A stretch of DNA of 37,439 nt, taken from Clostridia bacterium. Lineage in GTDB: Bacteria; Bacillota; Clostridia; Oscillospirales; Acutalibacteraceae. Position 1 is the stretch's first letter, and each line of letters opens with the position of its first letter. A program made the position numbers and the translations under genes. Below the pieces are notes generated by a model, which was not told where the DNA came from, made no database searches, and saw nothing but the letters and a program-made list of their open reading frames with translations. Positions 13,366-20,947 of this stretch are shown here, piece by piece. The stretch spans positions 1 through 37,439 of the forward strand of contig JAFULG010000079.1 of the NCBI GenBank assembly GCA_017473435.1, in the 5' to 3' direction.

Positions 13366-13953
13366 TTACTTGTTCTCCTGCATCATCTGTGCAAAGTTAA
13401 TGCTACGCTTTAATCCGTGAGTCATAACCGAGCTTATAACAAGAGAAACGTCCTCGGCGGAACGGCGGGTTTCCTTGTTGAGCCAGGTCCAGATAAAGCT
13501 TGTCATACCTGCAGCTATGAACTGAATGATATAAACCTTGAGCTCGCTTGCATTTTCAAGATCAATAAAGCGGTTAGTAAAGCGGTTGAAGGTTTCACCC
13601 ATACTGATATTACTGTTACCGCTTAAAATCACAAGAAAGGTGTCTCGGCGATTTTCGATATATTTGAGCACTTCGCTGAGGAAAAGCTGAGTTGTATAAT
13701 CTTCACCTGCACAGCGGATAAAGATTTCGCCTATATCAGAGGTGATGTCCTCAAGAATGTCGTCATAAAGCTCGTATTGAGTATTATAATGACGGTAGAA
13801 GGTGCTGCGGTTTATGTCGGCACCGTTGCAGATATCCTTGATGCTGATTTCGTGGATTGATTTTTCACGCATAAGCTCAATAAGACTTTGCTTTAAAAGC
13901 ATTTTTGTCATTCTTACCCTGCGTCCGTCGGGCTTTGATGTTTTATCCTGCAT
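13366..13953 (-). CDS. TetR/AcrR-family transcriptional regulator
   Basis: This 195-aa protein has an N-terminal TetR helix-turn-helix: VRMTKMLLKQSLIELM, then ISIKDICNGADINRSTFYRHYNTQYEL (about residues 13-58). The C-terminal domain resembles the TetR_C_7 group (DhaS-like), with a conserved SFIWTWLNKE segment near residue 155. It probably represses its own promoter and the divergent ABC exporter; the intergenic region holds a palindrome that could be its site. A good AGGAG precedes the ATG. The ligand is unknown. Confidence 0.85.
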   Translation of the reverse strand: MQDKTSKPDGRRVRMTKMLLKQSLIELMREKSIHEISIKDICNGADINRSTFYRHYNTQYELYDDILEDITSDIGEIFIRCAGEDYTTQLFLSEVLKYIENRRDTFLVILSGNSNISMGETFNRFTNRFIDLENASELKVYIIQFIAAGMTSFIWTWLNKETRRSAEDVSLVISSVMTHGLKRSINFAQMMQENK

Positions 13954-13989
13954 GAGTTTTCTCCTGTCCTTTTTTTAATTACTGATGCC

Positions 13990-14018
13990 ATTATACAGTA
14001 TTTTTACAAGAATTGCAA
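13990..14018 (-). promoter_or_regulatory. Promoter of the TetR gene
   Basis: On the minus strand TTGCAA (14018-14013), 17 bases, TATAAT (13995-13990) is a near-consensus promoter 37 bases before the start codon. Confidence 0.75.
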
Positions 14019-14024
14019 CACAAT

Positions 14025-14043
14025 GTTTCAAAAAAATCGAAAC
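14025..14043. promoter_or_regulatory. Candidate TetR operator
   Basis: GTTTC (14025-14029) and GAAAC (14039-14043) form an inverted repeat across an A-rich centre, between the divergent TetR and ABC-exporter genes and just upstream of the TetR -35. Size and place suit a TetR-family site; the arms are short, so this is tentative. Confidence 0.35.
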
Positions 14044-14180
14044 GTTCAGTATGTGTGGGCTTAGAATAAAGGAAAATTTTAATTTTTTTTAGTTTTATCT
14101 GTTCAAACAGTAAATAGTATGATACAATTAAGTGATAAAATAGCCATAGATATATCTGTATATAAGAGAGGTTGGAAGGA

Positions 14181-14873
14181 ATGCTTAAAACAGAAAACGT
14201 AACAAAAAGCTTTAAGGACGTAAAAGCCAATAAGGGCATTTCCTTTCAGGTGGGGCAAGGTGAAATAGCGCTCCTGCTCGGACTTAACGGAGCCGGAAAA
14301 TCGACGCTGATAAAGTGTATATGCGGACTTCTCGGCTTTGAAGGTAAAATTACCGTGGGTGGCTTTGAATCGGGGAGTGCACGGGCTAAAGCTCTTATAG
14401 GCTACGTGCCTGAAACTCCTGCTCTTTATGATTATCTTACAGTTGGTGAGCATCTTGAATTTATTGAAAGAGCCTATAAATGCAAAAATCCTGTTTTGAA
14501 GGAAAGGCTTCTTGAGCTTTTTGAGCTTTCCGATAAAAGGAACAAGCTCGGCAAGGAGCTTTCCAAGGGTATGCAGCAGAAGCTTTCAATATGCTGTGCT
14601 CTTTTGCATGAGCCTCGTCTGGTGATTTTTGATGAGCCTATGGTTGGTCTTGACCCTTACGCTATCAAGACTCTGAAAAATATATTCCTCGAGCTTAAGG
14701 AAAAGGGTGTTACCGTTATTATCAGCACTCATATTCTTGACAGCGTTGAAAATTATTGGGATAAAGCATTCATCCTTTCCGAGGGTGAGCTTAAGGGCGA
14801 AATGACCTCGGGTGAGGGTGATATGACCCTTGAAGAGATGTTTTTCTCCGTTACGGGGGTGGAAGGTAGATGA
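14181..14873 (+). CDS. ABC transporter ATP-binding protein
   Basis: This 230-aa nucleotide-binding domain has Walker A GLNGAGKST near residue 37, the signature LSKGMQQKLS near 133, Walker B LVIFDEPMVGLDP near 153, and a switch histidine in ISTHILD. It resembles the one-domain ATPases of ABC-2 type exporters. The ATG at 14181 is chosen (GAGAGG 9 bases upstream); a TTG 9 bases earlier lies immediately after that site. Its stop overlaps the permease start (ATGA). With the next gene it forms an exporter, probably controlled by the divergent TetR protein. Substrate unknown. Confidence 0.9.
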   Translation: MLKTENVTKSFKDVKANKGISFQVGQGEIALLLGLNGAGKSTLIKCICGLLGFEGKITVGGFESGSARAKALIGYVPETPALYDYLTVGEHLEFIERAYKCKNPVLKERLLELFELSDKRNKLGKELSKGMQQKLSICCALLHEPRLVIFDEPMVGLDPYAIKTLKNIFLELKEKGVTVIISTHILDSVENYWDKAFILSEGELKGEMTSGEGDMTLEEMFFSVTGVEGR

Positions 14874-16108
14874 GTGCCCTCTTTTATCTTGCGCTGATAA
14901 AGGGCAAAAACAAGCTTGTTGAGCTTTTGCACAAGCCGCTTAAGCTTATTCTGACCTTCGGCTTTGCAGCTTTGCTGGTGATGAATTTCACTCTTTCGGA
15001 AAACTCGCCTTCGGGGGTAAGACCGATTTATGAGTATTGGCTTATTATTCTTGCTTTTTATCTTATCTGTTTCGTTGTTGAAATAAGAAAGAGCCTTAAA
15101 AGCGGCGGTTCAATGTTTTCTATTTCGGACGTTAATCTTATTTTCACCTCGCCGATTAAGCCGTCTGCGGTATTGGTATACGGAATGCTCAGCCGTCTTG
15201 GCTCATCGCTTTTTATGAGTCTTGCCTTTGTTTATCAGTTTGCACTTTTGCGTTCTTTTTATCCCGTAACCTACAAGCATATGCTTGTGGCGGTTGCCGG
15301 TTATGCGGCGGTTGTTGTTCTTTCACAGCTTGCAGGTATGCTTGTTGCTTTTTCAAGCAAAGGGCATTACGAGGACGCGGTGTTGTCCGCGGCAAAAAAG
15401 GAAGGCGATAAAAATGAAGCTTCGACGTCTGTTAAAGTGAAGATAAAAAACAACGGCAGAGGACTCGGAGGCGGTAATGGTGCATCGGTGTTTTTCCGTG
15501 TACATATGCTGGAAAACCGCCGGACAAAAACCTCTCTGTTTTCACCGACCTCACTGTTTTATCTTGTATTTATAGCGGTTTACGGATTTATATTTGATGA
15601 AGGTCTTTTTCTTCTGTTTTTTCTCAGCTGTATGGTTTCATTTCTGCCCGTGCTCAGCGGAAAGTGGATAAAGGAGCTTTCTATGCCTTATATTCACCTT
15701 GTTCCGGAGTCACCGACCAAAAAGCTCTTTTACATTCTTTCAGAAATGCTTATAAAGGTTTTTGCCGAAAGCGCGGTTCAATGTGCCCTCATCGGATTTA
15801 TCTGTCATCTTGCAACCGCGGCTACGGTTATGCTTACCGTTGCAAGGCTTTCTGTAGGATTTGTAATGATAGCTACAGCCTTACTTACGGCAAGAGTGTT
15901 CCGTGAAAAGGAAAAAAACAGCGTTTTTCTTGCAATGAGTATTTTACCGGGGCTTTTATTTCTCCTGCCGTCAATTATTGCTTTTGCCGTAATGCTCACC
16001 TTCGGAATGGGCCTTTTTCTCTCCTTTGCGGCAATGGCGGCGGTAAATATGATTGTTGCTCCCGTTATTCTGTTTTTTGCACGTAATATATTCTCGGTTA
16101 GCGAATGA
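14870..16108 (+). CDS. Putative ABC exporter permease
   Basis: This 412-aa polytopic membrane protein pairs with the preceding ATPase through a 4-base overlap. Its N-terminal half includes the MFSISDVNLIFTSPIKPS segment, typical of the 'putative ABC exporter' permeases of Firmicutes (PF16962-like, by memory of the pattern). A hydrophilic, Lys/Gly/Asn-rich loop follows near residues 175-205, and there are about ten membrane segments in all. Nothing in the sequence tells the substrate. Confidence 0.8.
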   Translation: MSALFYLALIKGKNKLVELLHKPLKLILTFGFAALLVMNFTLSENSPSGVRPIYEYWLIILAFYLICFVVEIRKSLKSGGSMFSISDVNLIFTSPIKPSAVLVYGMLSRLGSSLFMSLAFVYQFALLRSFYPVTYKHMLVAVAGYAAVVVLSQLAGMLVAFSSKGHYEDAVLSAAKKEGDKNEASTSVKVKIKNNGRGLGGGNGASVFFRVHMLENRRTKTSLFSPTSLFYLVFIAVYGFIFDEGLFLLFFLSCMVSFLPVLSGKWIKELSMPYIHLVPESPTKKLFYILSEMLIKVFAESAVQCALIGFICHLATAATVMLTVARLSVGFVMIATALLTARVFREKEKNSVFLAMSILPGLLFLLPSIIAFAVMLTFGMGLFLSFAAMAAVNMIVAPVILFFARNIFSVSE

Positions 16109-16140
16109 AATAAATAATATTTTTAGAAAGGGATGTTTTT

Positions 16141-17025
16141 ATGAAAGGTATAATTTTAGCCGGAGGCTCAGGAACAAGACTCTATCCTCTTACAATGGTG
16201 ATGTCAAAGCAGCTTCTTCCTGTTTATGACAAGCCGATGATTTATTATCCGCTTTCAACACTTATGCTTGCAGGAATAAGAGACATACTTATTATCTCCA
16301 CACCCCACGATCTGCCTAACTTTAAGAGGCTTTTAGGCGACGGAAGCAATATGGGACTCAGGCTTTCTTATAAGGAACAGCCCTCTCCCGACGGACTTGC
16401 ACAGGCTTTTCATATCGGTGAGGAATTCATCGGTGACGATTGCTGCGCAATGGTGCTCGGAGATAATATTTTCTACGGTAACGGCTTGAGAAAGCTTCTT
16501 TTAAGCGCTAAGGAAAAGGCAGAAAAGGGAATTGCTACCGTTTTCGGTTACTATGTTGACGACCCCGAGCGTTTCGGTGTTGTTGAGTTTGACGAGACAG
16601 GTAAGGCTGTTTCTATTGAAGAGAAGCCTAAGAACCCGAAATCAAACTACTGTGTAACGGGACTTTATTTCTATGATAAACGCGTATGCGAATTCGCCAA
16701 GGGCGTAGAAAAAAGCGCCCGCGGTGAATATGAAATCACCGACCTTAACGTAAAATATCTTAAGGAGGACAGCCTTTCCGTTGAGCTTCTCGGCAGAGGC
16801 TTTGCCTGGCTTGATACAGGTACGGTTGACAGCCTTAACGATGCAAGTGATTTTGTGCGCATGGTTGAAAAAAGGCAGTCAGTCAAAATTTCTGCCCCGG
16901 AGGAAATTGCCTTTATCAACGGTTGGATAAGCAAGGAGCAGCTTCTTGAAGCGGCTGAAATGTACGGTAAATCATCCTACGGCGCTCACCTTAAAAAGGT
17001 AGCTCTCGGTAAATATCTCTACTGA
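16141..17025 (+). CDS. rfbA: Glucose-1-phosphate thymidylyltransferase RfbA (RmlA)
   Basis: This 294-aa enzyme makes dTDP-glucose from glucose-1-phosphate and dTTP, the first step of dTDP-rhamnose and related sugar synthesis. It has the nucleotide-binding [11 protein letters not shown] motif at residues 8-18 with [18 protein letters not shown] after it, [11 protein letters not shown] near residue 80, LGDNIFYG near 107, and GFAWLDTGT near 220. Length is normal. No rfbB, C or D lies in the window, so the rest of the pathway must be elsewhere. GAAAGGGATG precedes the ATG. Confidence 0.93.
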   Translation: MKGIILAGGSGTRLYPLTMVMSKQLLPVYDKPMIYYPLSTLMLAGIRDILIISTPHDLPNFKRLLGDGSNMGLRLSYKEQPSPDGLAQAFHIGEEFIGDDCCAMVLGDNIFYGNGLRKLLLSAKEKAEKGIATVFGYYVDDPERFGVVEFDETGKAVSIEEKPKNPKSNYCVTGLYFYDKRVCEFAKGVEKSARGEYEITDLNVKYLKEDSLSVELLGRGFAWLDTGTVDSLNDASDFVRMVEKRQSVKISAPEEIAFINGWISKEQLLEAAEMYGKSSYGAHLKKVALGKYLY

Positions 17026-17061
17026 TAAAACTCCCAATCTTTAATTAAAAGGATTATAAAT

Positions 17062-18336
17062 ATGAGAAAGAACACATTTGATTGGTTCCGCCTTGACAAT
17101 GCGGCTAAAATCTTTCCCGGACAGAATACCCGTGCGTGGTCAAACGTTTTCCGTCTGGGTGCAGAGCTTAAAAGTGAGGTTGACCCCGAAATTCTCCGCG
17201 TTGCCCTGAATAATACCCTTAAAAGAATTCCTACCTTCAACGTGAGGATAAGAAACGGAGCGTTCTGGCATTATTTTGAAAAAAACCCCGGTGAAGCTCC
17301 GATTAAGCCCGATGTTAAAAATATCTGCTACAGAATCAATTTTAAAGAAAACAACGGCTTTCTTTTCAGAGTTTACTACAGAGGTAAGCGTATAAACGTT
17401 GACGTTTATCACGCCCTTTGTGACGGCTACGGCGCGGTTGTTTTCCTCGGTACACTTGTGGGTGAATACCTTAAGCTTCAGGGTGAGGAGATTTCCTACA
17501 ATAACTTTGTGCTTGATACAAGTGAGGCTCCGAGAGAATCTGAGTTAGAGGATTCCTACAACAAATATGCCGATTCAAAGGCAAGGTTCAAGAGACCCGA
17601 TAAGTGGGTTTATCACTACAAGGGCACTAAAATGCCTATGCATACGGCTAATTACACTCAGGCTGAAATGCCCTTTGAGCAGCTTCATAAAATTTCAAAG
17701 AGCTACGGTGTTACCGTTACGGAGTTTCTTGCCGCTCTTGTTATAGATGTGCTTTACAGACAGCAGCTTAAAGAGGGCAAGAAAAAGCAAAGAGAGATAA
17801 GTGCACAGATTCCCGTAAATCTGCGCAAGGCCTTTCCCTCGGAGACGCTTCGTAACTTTGTGCTGTGTCTTCGTGTTGTGATTGATCCTACCCTTGGTGA
17901 GTACATATTTGAAGAAATACTACGAAGCGTCAGCCTTCAGCTTAAGCTTGCCAACGATAAAAAGCTCATCAATGCTCTGATGACGGAGAACCTTAAGCTT
18001 GAACGTCATACTGTTTTAAAATATCTGCCCTTACCCTTGAAGGATTTCGGTGTGGGCATAAGCTTTGCAATTACTGCAGAGCAGACGACAAGCACCCTCG
18101 TTTCAAGCCTTGGCGTCATAAAATTCCCTGAAGAGGTTGAGGAGCATATTGAAAAGCTTATGTTCTTCACAGGTGCGGGAATGGTCAACGGTTCACGCTG
18201 TGCCACTCTTACCTTCAAGGATAAGCTGATGTTCTCATTTTCAAACTGCTACATGGAAAGTGACCTTGAAAGAGAATTTTACACCCGTCTTGTTAAAATG
18301 GGTGTTCACATGAAAATTGAAAGCAACAGAGATTGA
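17062..18336 (+). CDS. Alcohol acetyltransferase / condensation-domain-like acyltransferase
   Basis: This 424-aa protein has the overall layout of the CoA-dependent acyltransferase superfamily (BAHD, chloramphenicol acetyltransferase, NRPS condensation, alcohol acetyltransferase). The catalytic HxxxDG motif is present as HALCDGYGA near residue 117. Other family-like features are the N-terminal WFRLDNAAKIFPG, VTEFLAALV near 225, and QIPVNLRKAFPSETLRNFV near 250-270; the last two resemble the acceptor-side floor loop. There is no signal peptide and no carrier-protein gene nearby. It lies 11 bp before a zinc-ribbon membrane protein, probably in one operon. Donor and acceptor are unknown. Confidence 0.75.
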   Translation: MRKNTFDWFRLDNAAKIFPGQNTRAWSNVFRLGAELKSEVDPEILRVALNNTLKRIPTFNVRIRNGAFWHYFEKNPGEAPIKPDVKNICYRINFKENNGFLFRVYYRGKRINVDVYHALCDGYGAVVFLGTLVGEYLKLQGEEISYNNFVLDTSEAPRESELEDSYNKYADSKARFKRPDKWVYHYKGTKMPMHTANYTQAEMPFEQLHKISKSYGVTVTEFLAALVIDVLYRQQLKEGKKKQREISAQIPVNLRKAFPSETLRNFVLCLRVVIDPTLGEYIFEEILRSVSLQLKLANDKKLINALMTENLKLERHTVLKYLPLPLKDFGVGISFAITAEQTTSTLVSSLGVIKFPEEVEEHIEKLMFFTGAGMVNGSRCATLTFKDKLMFSFSNCYMESDLEREFYTRLVKMGVHMKIESNRD

Positions 18337-18347
18337 GGTGAAAAATT

Positions 18348-19055
18348 ATGTCATATTGTGTTAACTGTGGCGTTGAGCTTGATGCAAGCGCAGAAAAATG
18401 TGTCCTTTGCAATACACCGGTTCTTAATCCTAATCTTAATCCGGAGAAAAAGGCGGAAACTCCCTTCGCTATGGAAAGCCATATTCCGAAAAGCATTTCC
18501 CGTAAGTTTGTGGCATACATTGTAAGCGTTGTGATGTTTATTCCCAATGTAGTGTGCCTTATAACAAACTTTGCTTTTTTCAACGAGACCTTATGGTCAC
18601 TCAACATTCTTTGCACAAGTCTTCTTTTATGGATTGTTTTTGTTTTTCCCTTCTTTACAAAAAAGAGCAAGCCTTATCTTATGTGGGCCTTTGATACTGC
18701 AGCGGTTGCGTCATACTTTTACTTTATTTTTGCTATGAGTAAAAGTAATATAGGCACCTATCTTACCGTTGTTCTTCCTGTTATCGGTGTTGTGTCTGCG
18801 CAGATGCTGACGTTTATGCTCTGGGCAATCGGCAAAAAAAGACACATTATTCTCAAAACCTTGCATCTGTTTGTGGATTTTGCGGTTTTTGCGCTTATCG
18901 GCGGACTTCTCATTGCGGAGGGCCTTTCTCTTAAGGTTGTAGGCGTTATCGGAATAATTGTTTTTGTTTCGTGTCTCAGTATCATTGCTTTCCTTGCTTA
19001 CTGCTACAAGAGCAATAGCATGAGAAGATATCTTTCAAAGAGATTTTTTGCTTGA
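18348..19055 (+). CDS. Zinc-ribbon plus six-helix membrane protein (DUF6320-like)
   Basis: This 235-aa protein begins with a zinc ribbon, YCVNCGVELDASAEKCVLCN (CxxC ... CxxC, residues 4-23). A short Pro/Asn/Lys linker follows, then about six membrane helices from residue 55 to 220 and a basic C-terminus. I recall this architecture as DUF6320, often next to an alcohol-acetyltransferase-like gene; here that neighbour lies 11 bp upstream. The start follows GAGGTG. The pair suggests a membrane-linked acylation system, but no function has been demonstrated that I know of. Confidence 0.75.
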   Translation: MSYCVNCGVELDASAEKCVLCNTPVLNPNLNPEKKAETPFAMESHIPKSISRKFVAYIVSVVMFIPNVVCLITNFAFFNETLWSLNILCTSLLLWIVFVFPFFTKKSKPYLMWAFDTAAVASYFYFIFAMSKSNIGTYLTVVLPVIGVVSAQMLTFMLWAIGKKRHIILKTLHLFVDFAVFALIGGLLIAEGLSLKVVGVIGIIVFVSCLSIIAFLAYCYKSNSMRRYLSKRFFA

Positions 19056-19087
19056 TCAGAATATAAGTTTTATTAAGGTGATACTTT

Positions 19088-20899
19088 TTGGATAAACATG
19101 AAGTGCTGAAAAAGTATTTCGGCTATACAGAATTCCGTAAGGGACAGCTTCAGCTTATTGATGCTGTCCTTTCCGGCAGGGATGCCTTGGGTATTATGCC
19201 TACAGGGGCAGGGAAATCCCTTTGCTATCAGGTTCCTGCAATGCTTGTAAGCGGTGTAACGGTTGTTATTTCACCGCTTATTTCCCTTATGAAGGATCAG
19301 GTGTCCGCGCTTAATCAGTGTAACATTCCCTCGGTATGCATCAATACATCCATGACCGCGGATGAAATAGGTGATGCCGTTAAAGAAATTCTGAGGGGCA
19401 GGGTGAAGCTGGTTTATGTTGCGCCCGAAAGGCTGATGACACCTTTTTTTCTTTCTGTTTGCAGTAAAATAAAGGTTGATATTATAGCCGTTGATGAGGC
19501 TCACTGCGTATCACAGTGGGGACAGGATTTCCGACCGAGCTATCTTGAGGTAAGGGATTTTATAAAAACATTTCCCGAAAGACCTGCAGTTTGTGCTTTT
19601 ACCGCAACGGCAACCCCCAGGGTAAGAGAGGATATTGAAAGGCTTCTTGAGCTTGAAAATCCCGAAAGGCTTGTTACAAGCTTCGACCGTGAGAATCTTT
19701 ATTTTGAAGCGCTCAAGCCCAAGGATAAGCGTATTGCACTCAAGCGTTACCTTGATCTTTACACGGGTAAAAGCGGTATAGTTTACTGCTCATCGCGTAA
19801 ATGCGTTGACGAGCTTTACGAGTACCTTCTTTCCGAGGGTTATTCCGTTACAAAGTACCACGCAGGTATGAGCAAGTCGGAGCGTGTGAGAAATCAGGAG
19901 CTGTTTTCCTATGATGAAAGAGAGATAATAATTGCAACTAATGCCTTCGGTATGGGTATTGATAAATCCAATGTAGGCTTTGTTATTCATTATAATATGC
20001 CCGGTGACCTTGAAAGCTATTATCAGGAGGCAGGCAGGGCAGGCCGTGACGGAAGGAATGCTGACTGTATACTTTTTTACGGCGGTAACGATGTAAGAAT
20101 ACAGCAGTTTTTTATAAATAACCCCGAGGATAATCCGGAGCTTTCCGAAAAGGATAAGAGAAATCTCCGTCAGCTTCGTCTTGAGAAGCTTTCTTCTATG
20201 CTCGCATACTGTGAGGGAGAGATATGTCTGCGGAAATATATTCTTTCTTATTTCGGGCAGAAGAGCGAAAACTGCGGTAACTGTTCCGTATGTACGGGAC
20301 TTACAAGCAGTATTGACGTTACAGAACCGGCACAGAAGATTTTTTCCTGCATAGTAAGACTAAAGGGCAAGGAAACAAAAAGAACGGTCTGTGACGTGCT
20401 TAAAGGCAAGCTCACGGAGGATATAGAAAAAAGAGAGCTTGATAAAATAAAAACCTTCGGAGCTATGAGCGATACAGCCGAAAGCATAATCGAAGAGCAC
20501 ATTGATTATTTCATCGAAAGAGGATACATAAAAGCCGATGAAAAAAACAGGCTGACTCTTTTTGAAAAAAGCAAGGCTGTTCTCTTTGAGGGCAGACAGC
20601 TTCGCAGACTTCGTCAGAGAACGGCTGAAAAGTCAGAAGGTCACAGAACCGATGTTATGTTACTTATAAAGCTGAAAAAGCTTCGCAGTCAGTGTGCTAA
20701 AAAGGCGAGCGTTCCGGACTTTATAGTTTTCACTGATGCAACGCTTATCAGTATTGCAAAGATCAAACCGAGGACCCTTGACCGGTTTGCAAAAATACCC
20801 GGTGTGAGCCTTTCAAAGCTTGAAAAATACGGTGTGATTTTTATAAGAGAAATCAACAAACATTGTAAAGAAAATATTGAAAAGAGAAAAAATAACTGA
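19088..20899 (+). CDS. recQ: ATP-dependent DNA helicase RecQ
   Basis: This 603-aa 3'-5' helicase of recombination and repair shows FRKGQLQLIDAVL, Walker A MPTGAGKSLCYQ near residues 38-49, DEAHCVSQWGQDFRPSY near 136, the SAT-like TATATP, and helicase-C motifs (VYCSSRK, NAFGMGIDKSNV, YYQEAGRAGRDG). It then has the RQC zinc site (CLRKYILSYFG ... CGNCSVC, near 380-402) and a C-terminal HRDC domain. The frame begins with TTG at 19088 after AAGGTGAT; no ATG is near. Its 3' end carries the recJ promoter. RecQ and RecJ cooperate in end resection, so the adjacency makes functional sense. Confidence 0.95.
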   Translation: MDKHEVLKKYFGYTEFRKGQLQLIDAVLSGRDALGIMPTGAGKSLCYQVPAMLVSGVTVVISPLISLMKDQVSALNQCNIPSVCINTSMTADEIGDAVKEILRGRVKLVYVAPERLMTPFFLSVCSKIKVDIIAVDEAHCVSQWGQDFRPSYLEVRDFIKTFPERPAVCAFTATATPRVREDIERLLELENPERLVTSFDRENLYFEALKPKDKRIALKRYLDLYTGKSGIVYCSSRKCVDELYEYLLSEGYSVTKYHAGMSKSERVRNQELFSYDEREIIIATNAFGMGIDKSNVGFVIHYNMPGDLESYYQEAGRAGRDGRNADCILFYGGNDVRIQQFFINNPEDNPELSEKDKRNLRQLRLEKLSSMLAYCEGEICLRKYILSYFGQKSENCGNCSVCTGLTSSIDVTEPAQKIFSCIVRLKGKETKRTVCDVLKGKLTEDIEKRELDKIKTFGAMSDTAESIIEEHIDYFIERGYIKADEKNRLTLFEKSKAVLFEGRQLRRLRQRTAEKSEGHRTDVMLLIKLKKLRSQCAKKASVPDFIVFTDATLISIAKIKPRTLDRFAKIPGVSLSKLEKYGVIFIREINKHCKENIEKRKNN

Positions 20900-20905
20900 T
20901 ATAAT
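20877..20905 (+). promoter_or_regulatory. Promoter of recJ-rel, overlapping the recQ 3' end
   Basis: TTGAAA (20877-20882), 17-base spacer, TATAAT (20900-20905): near-consensus, starting within the last codons of recQ and 43 bases before recJ. Confidence 0.75.
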
Positions 20906-20947
20906 ATATCATTAACACTTTAAAGACTGAAAGAAAGGATTGATTGC

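Noticed and set aside
13109-13420. 103-codon ORF across the GH20-TetR gap
   Set aside because: It runs through the inverted-repeat element and the terminator and ends inside the TetR gene. The open frame is a by-product of the GGGCC repeats.
17062-18336. Non-ribosomal peptide synthetase fragment
   Set aside because: Only the acyltransferase fold with HxxxDG is present; no adenylation or carrier domain is adjacent, and the two AMP ligases are over 11 kb away in another operon.
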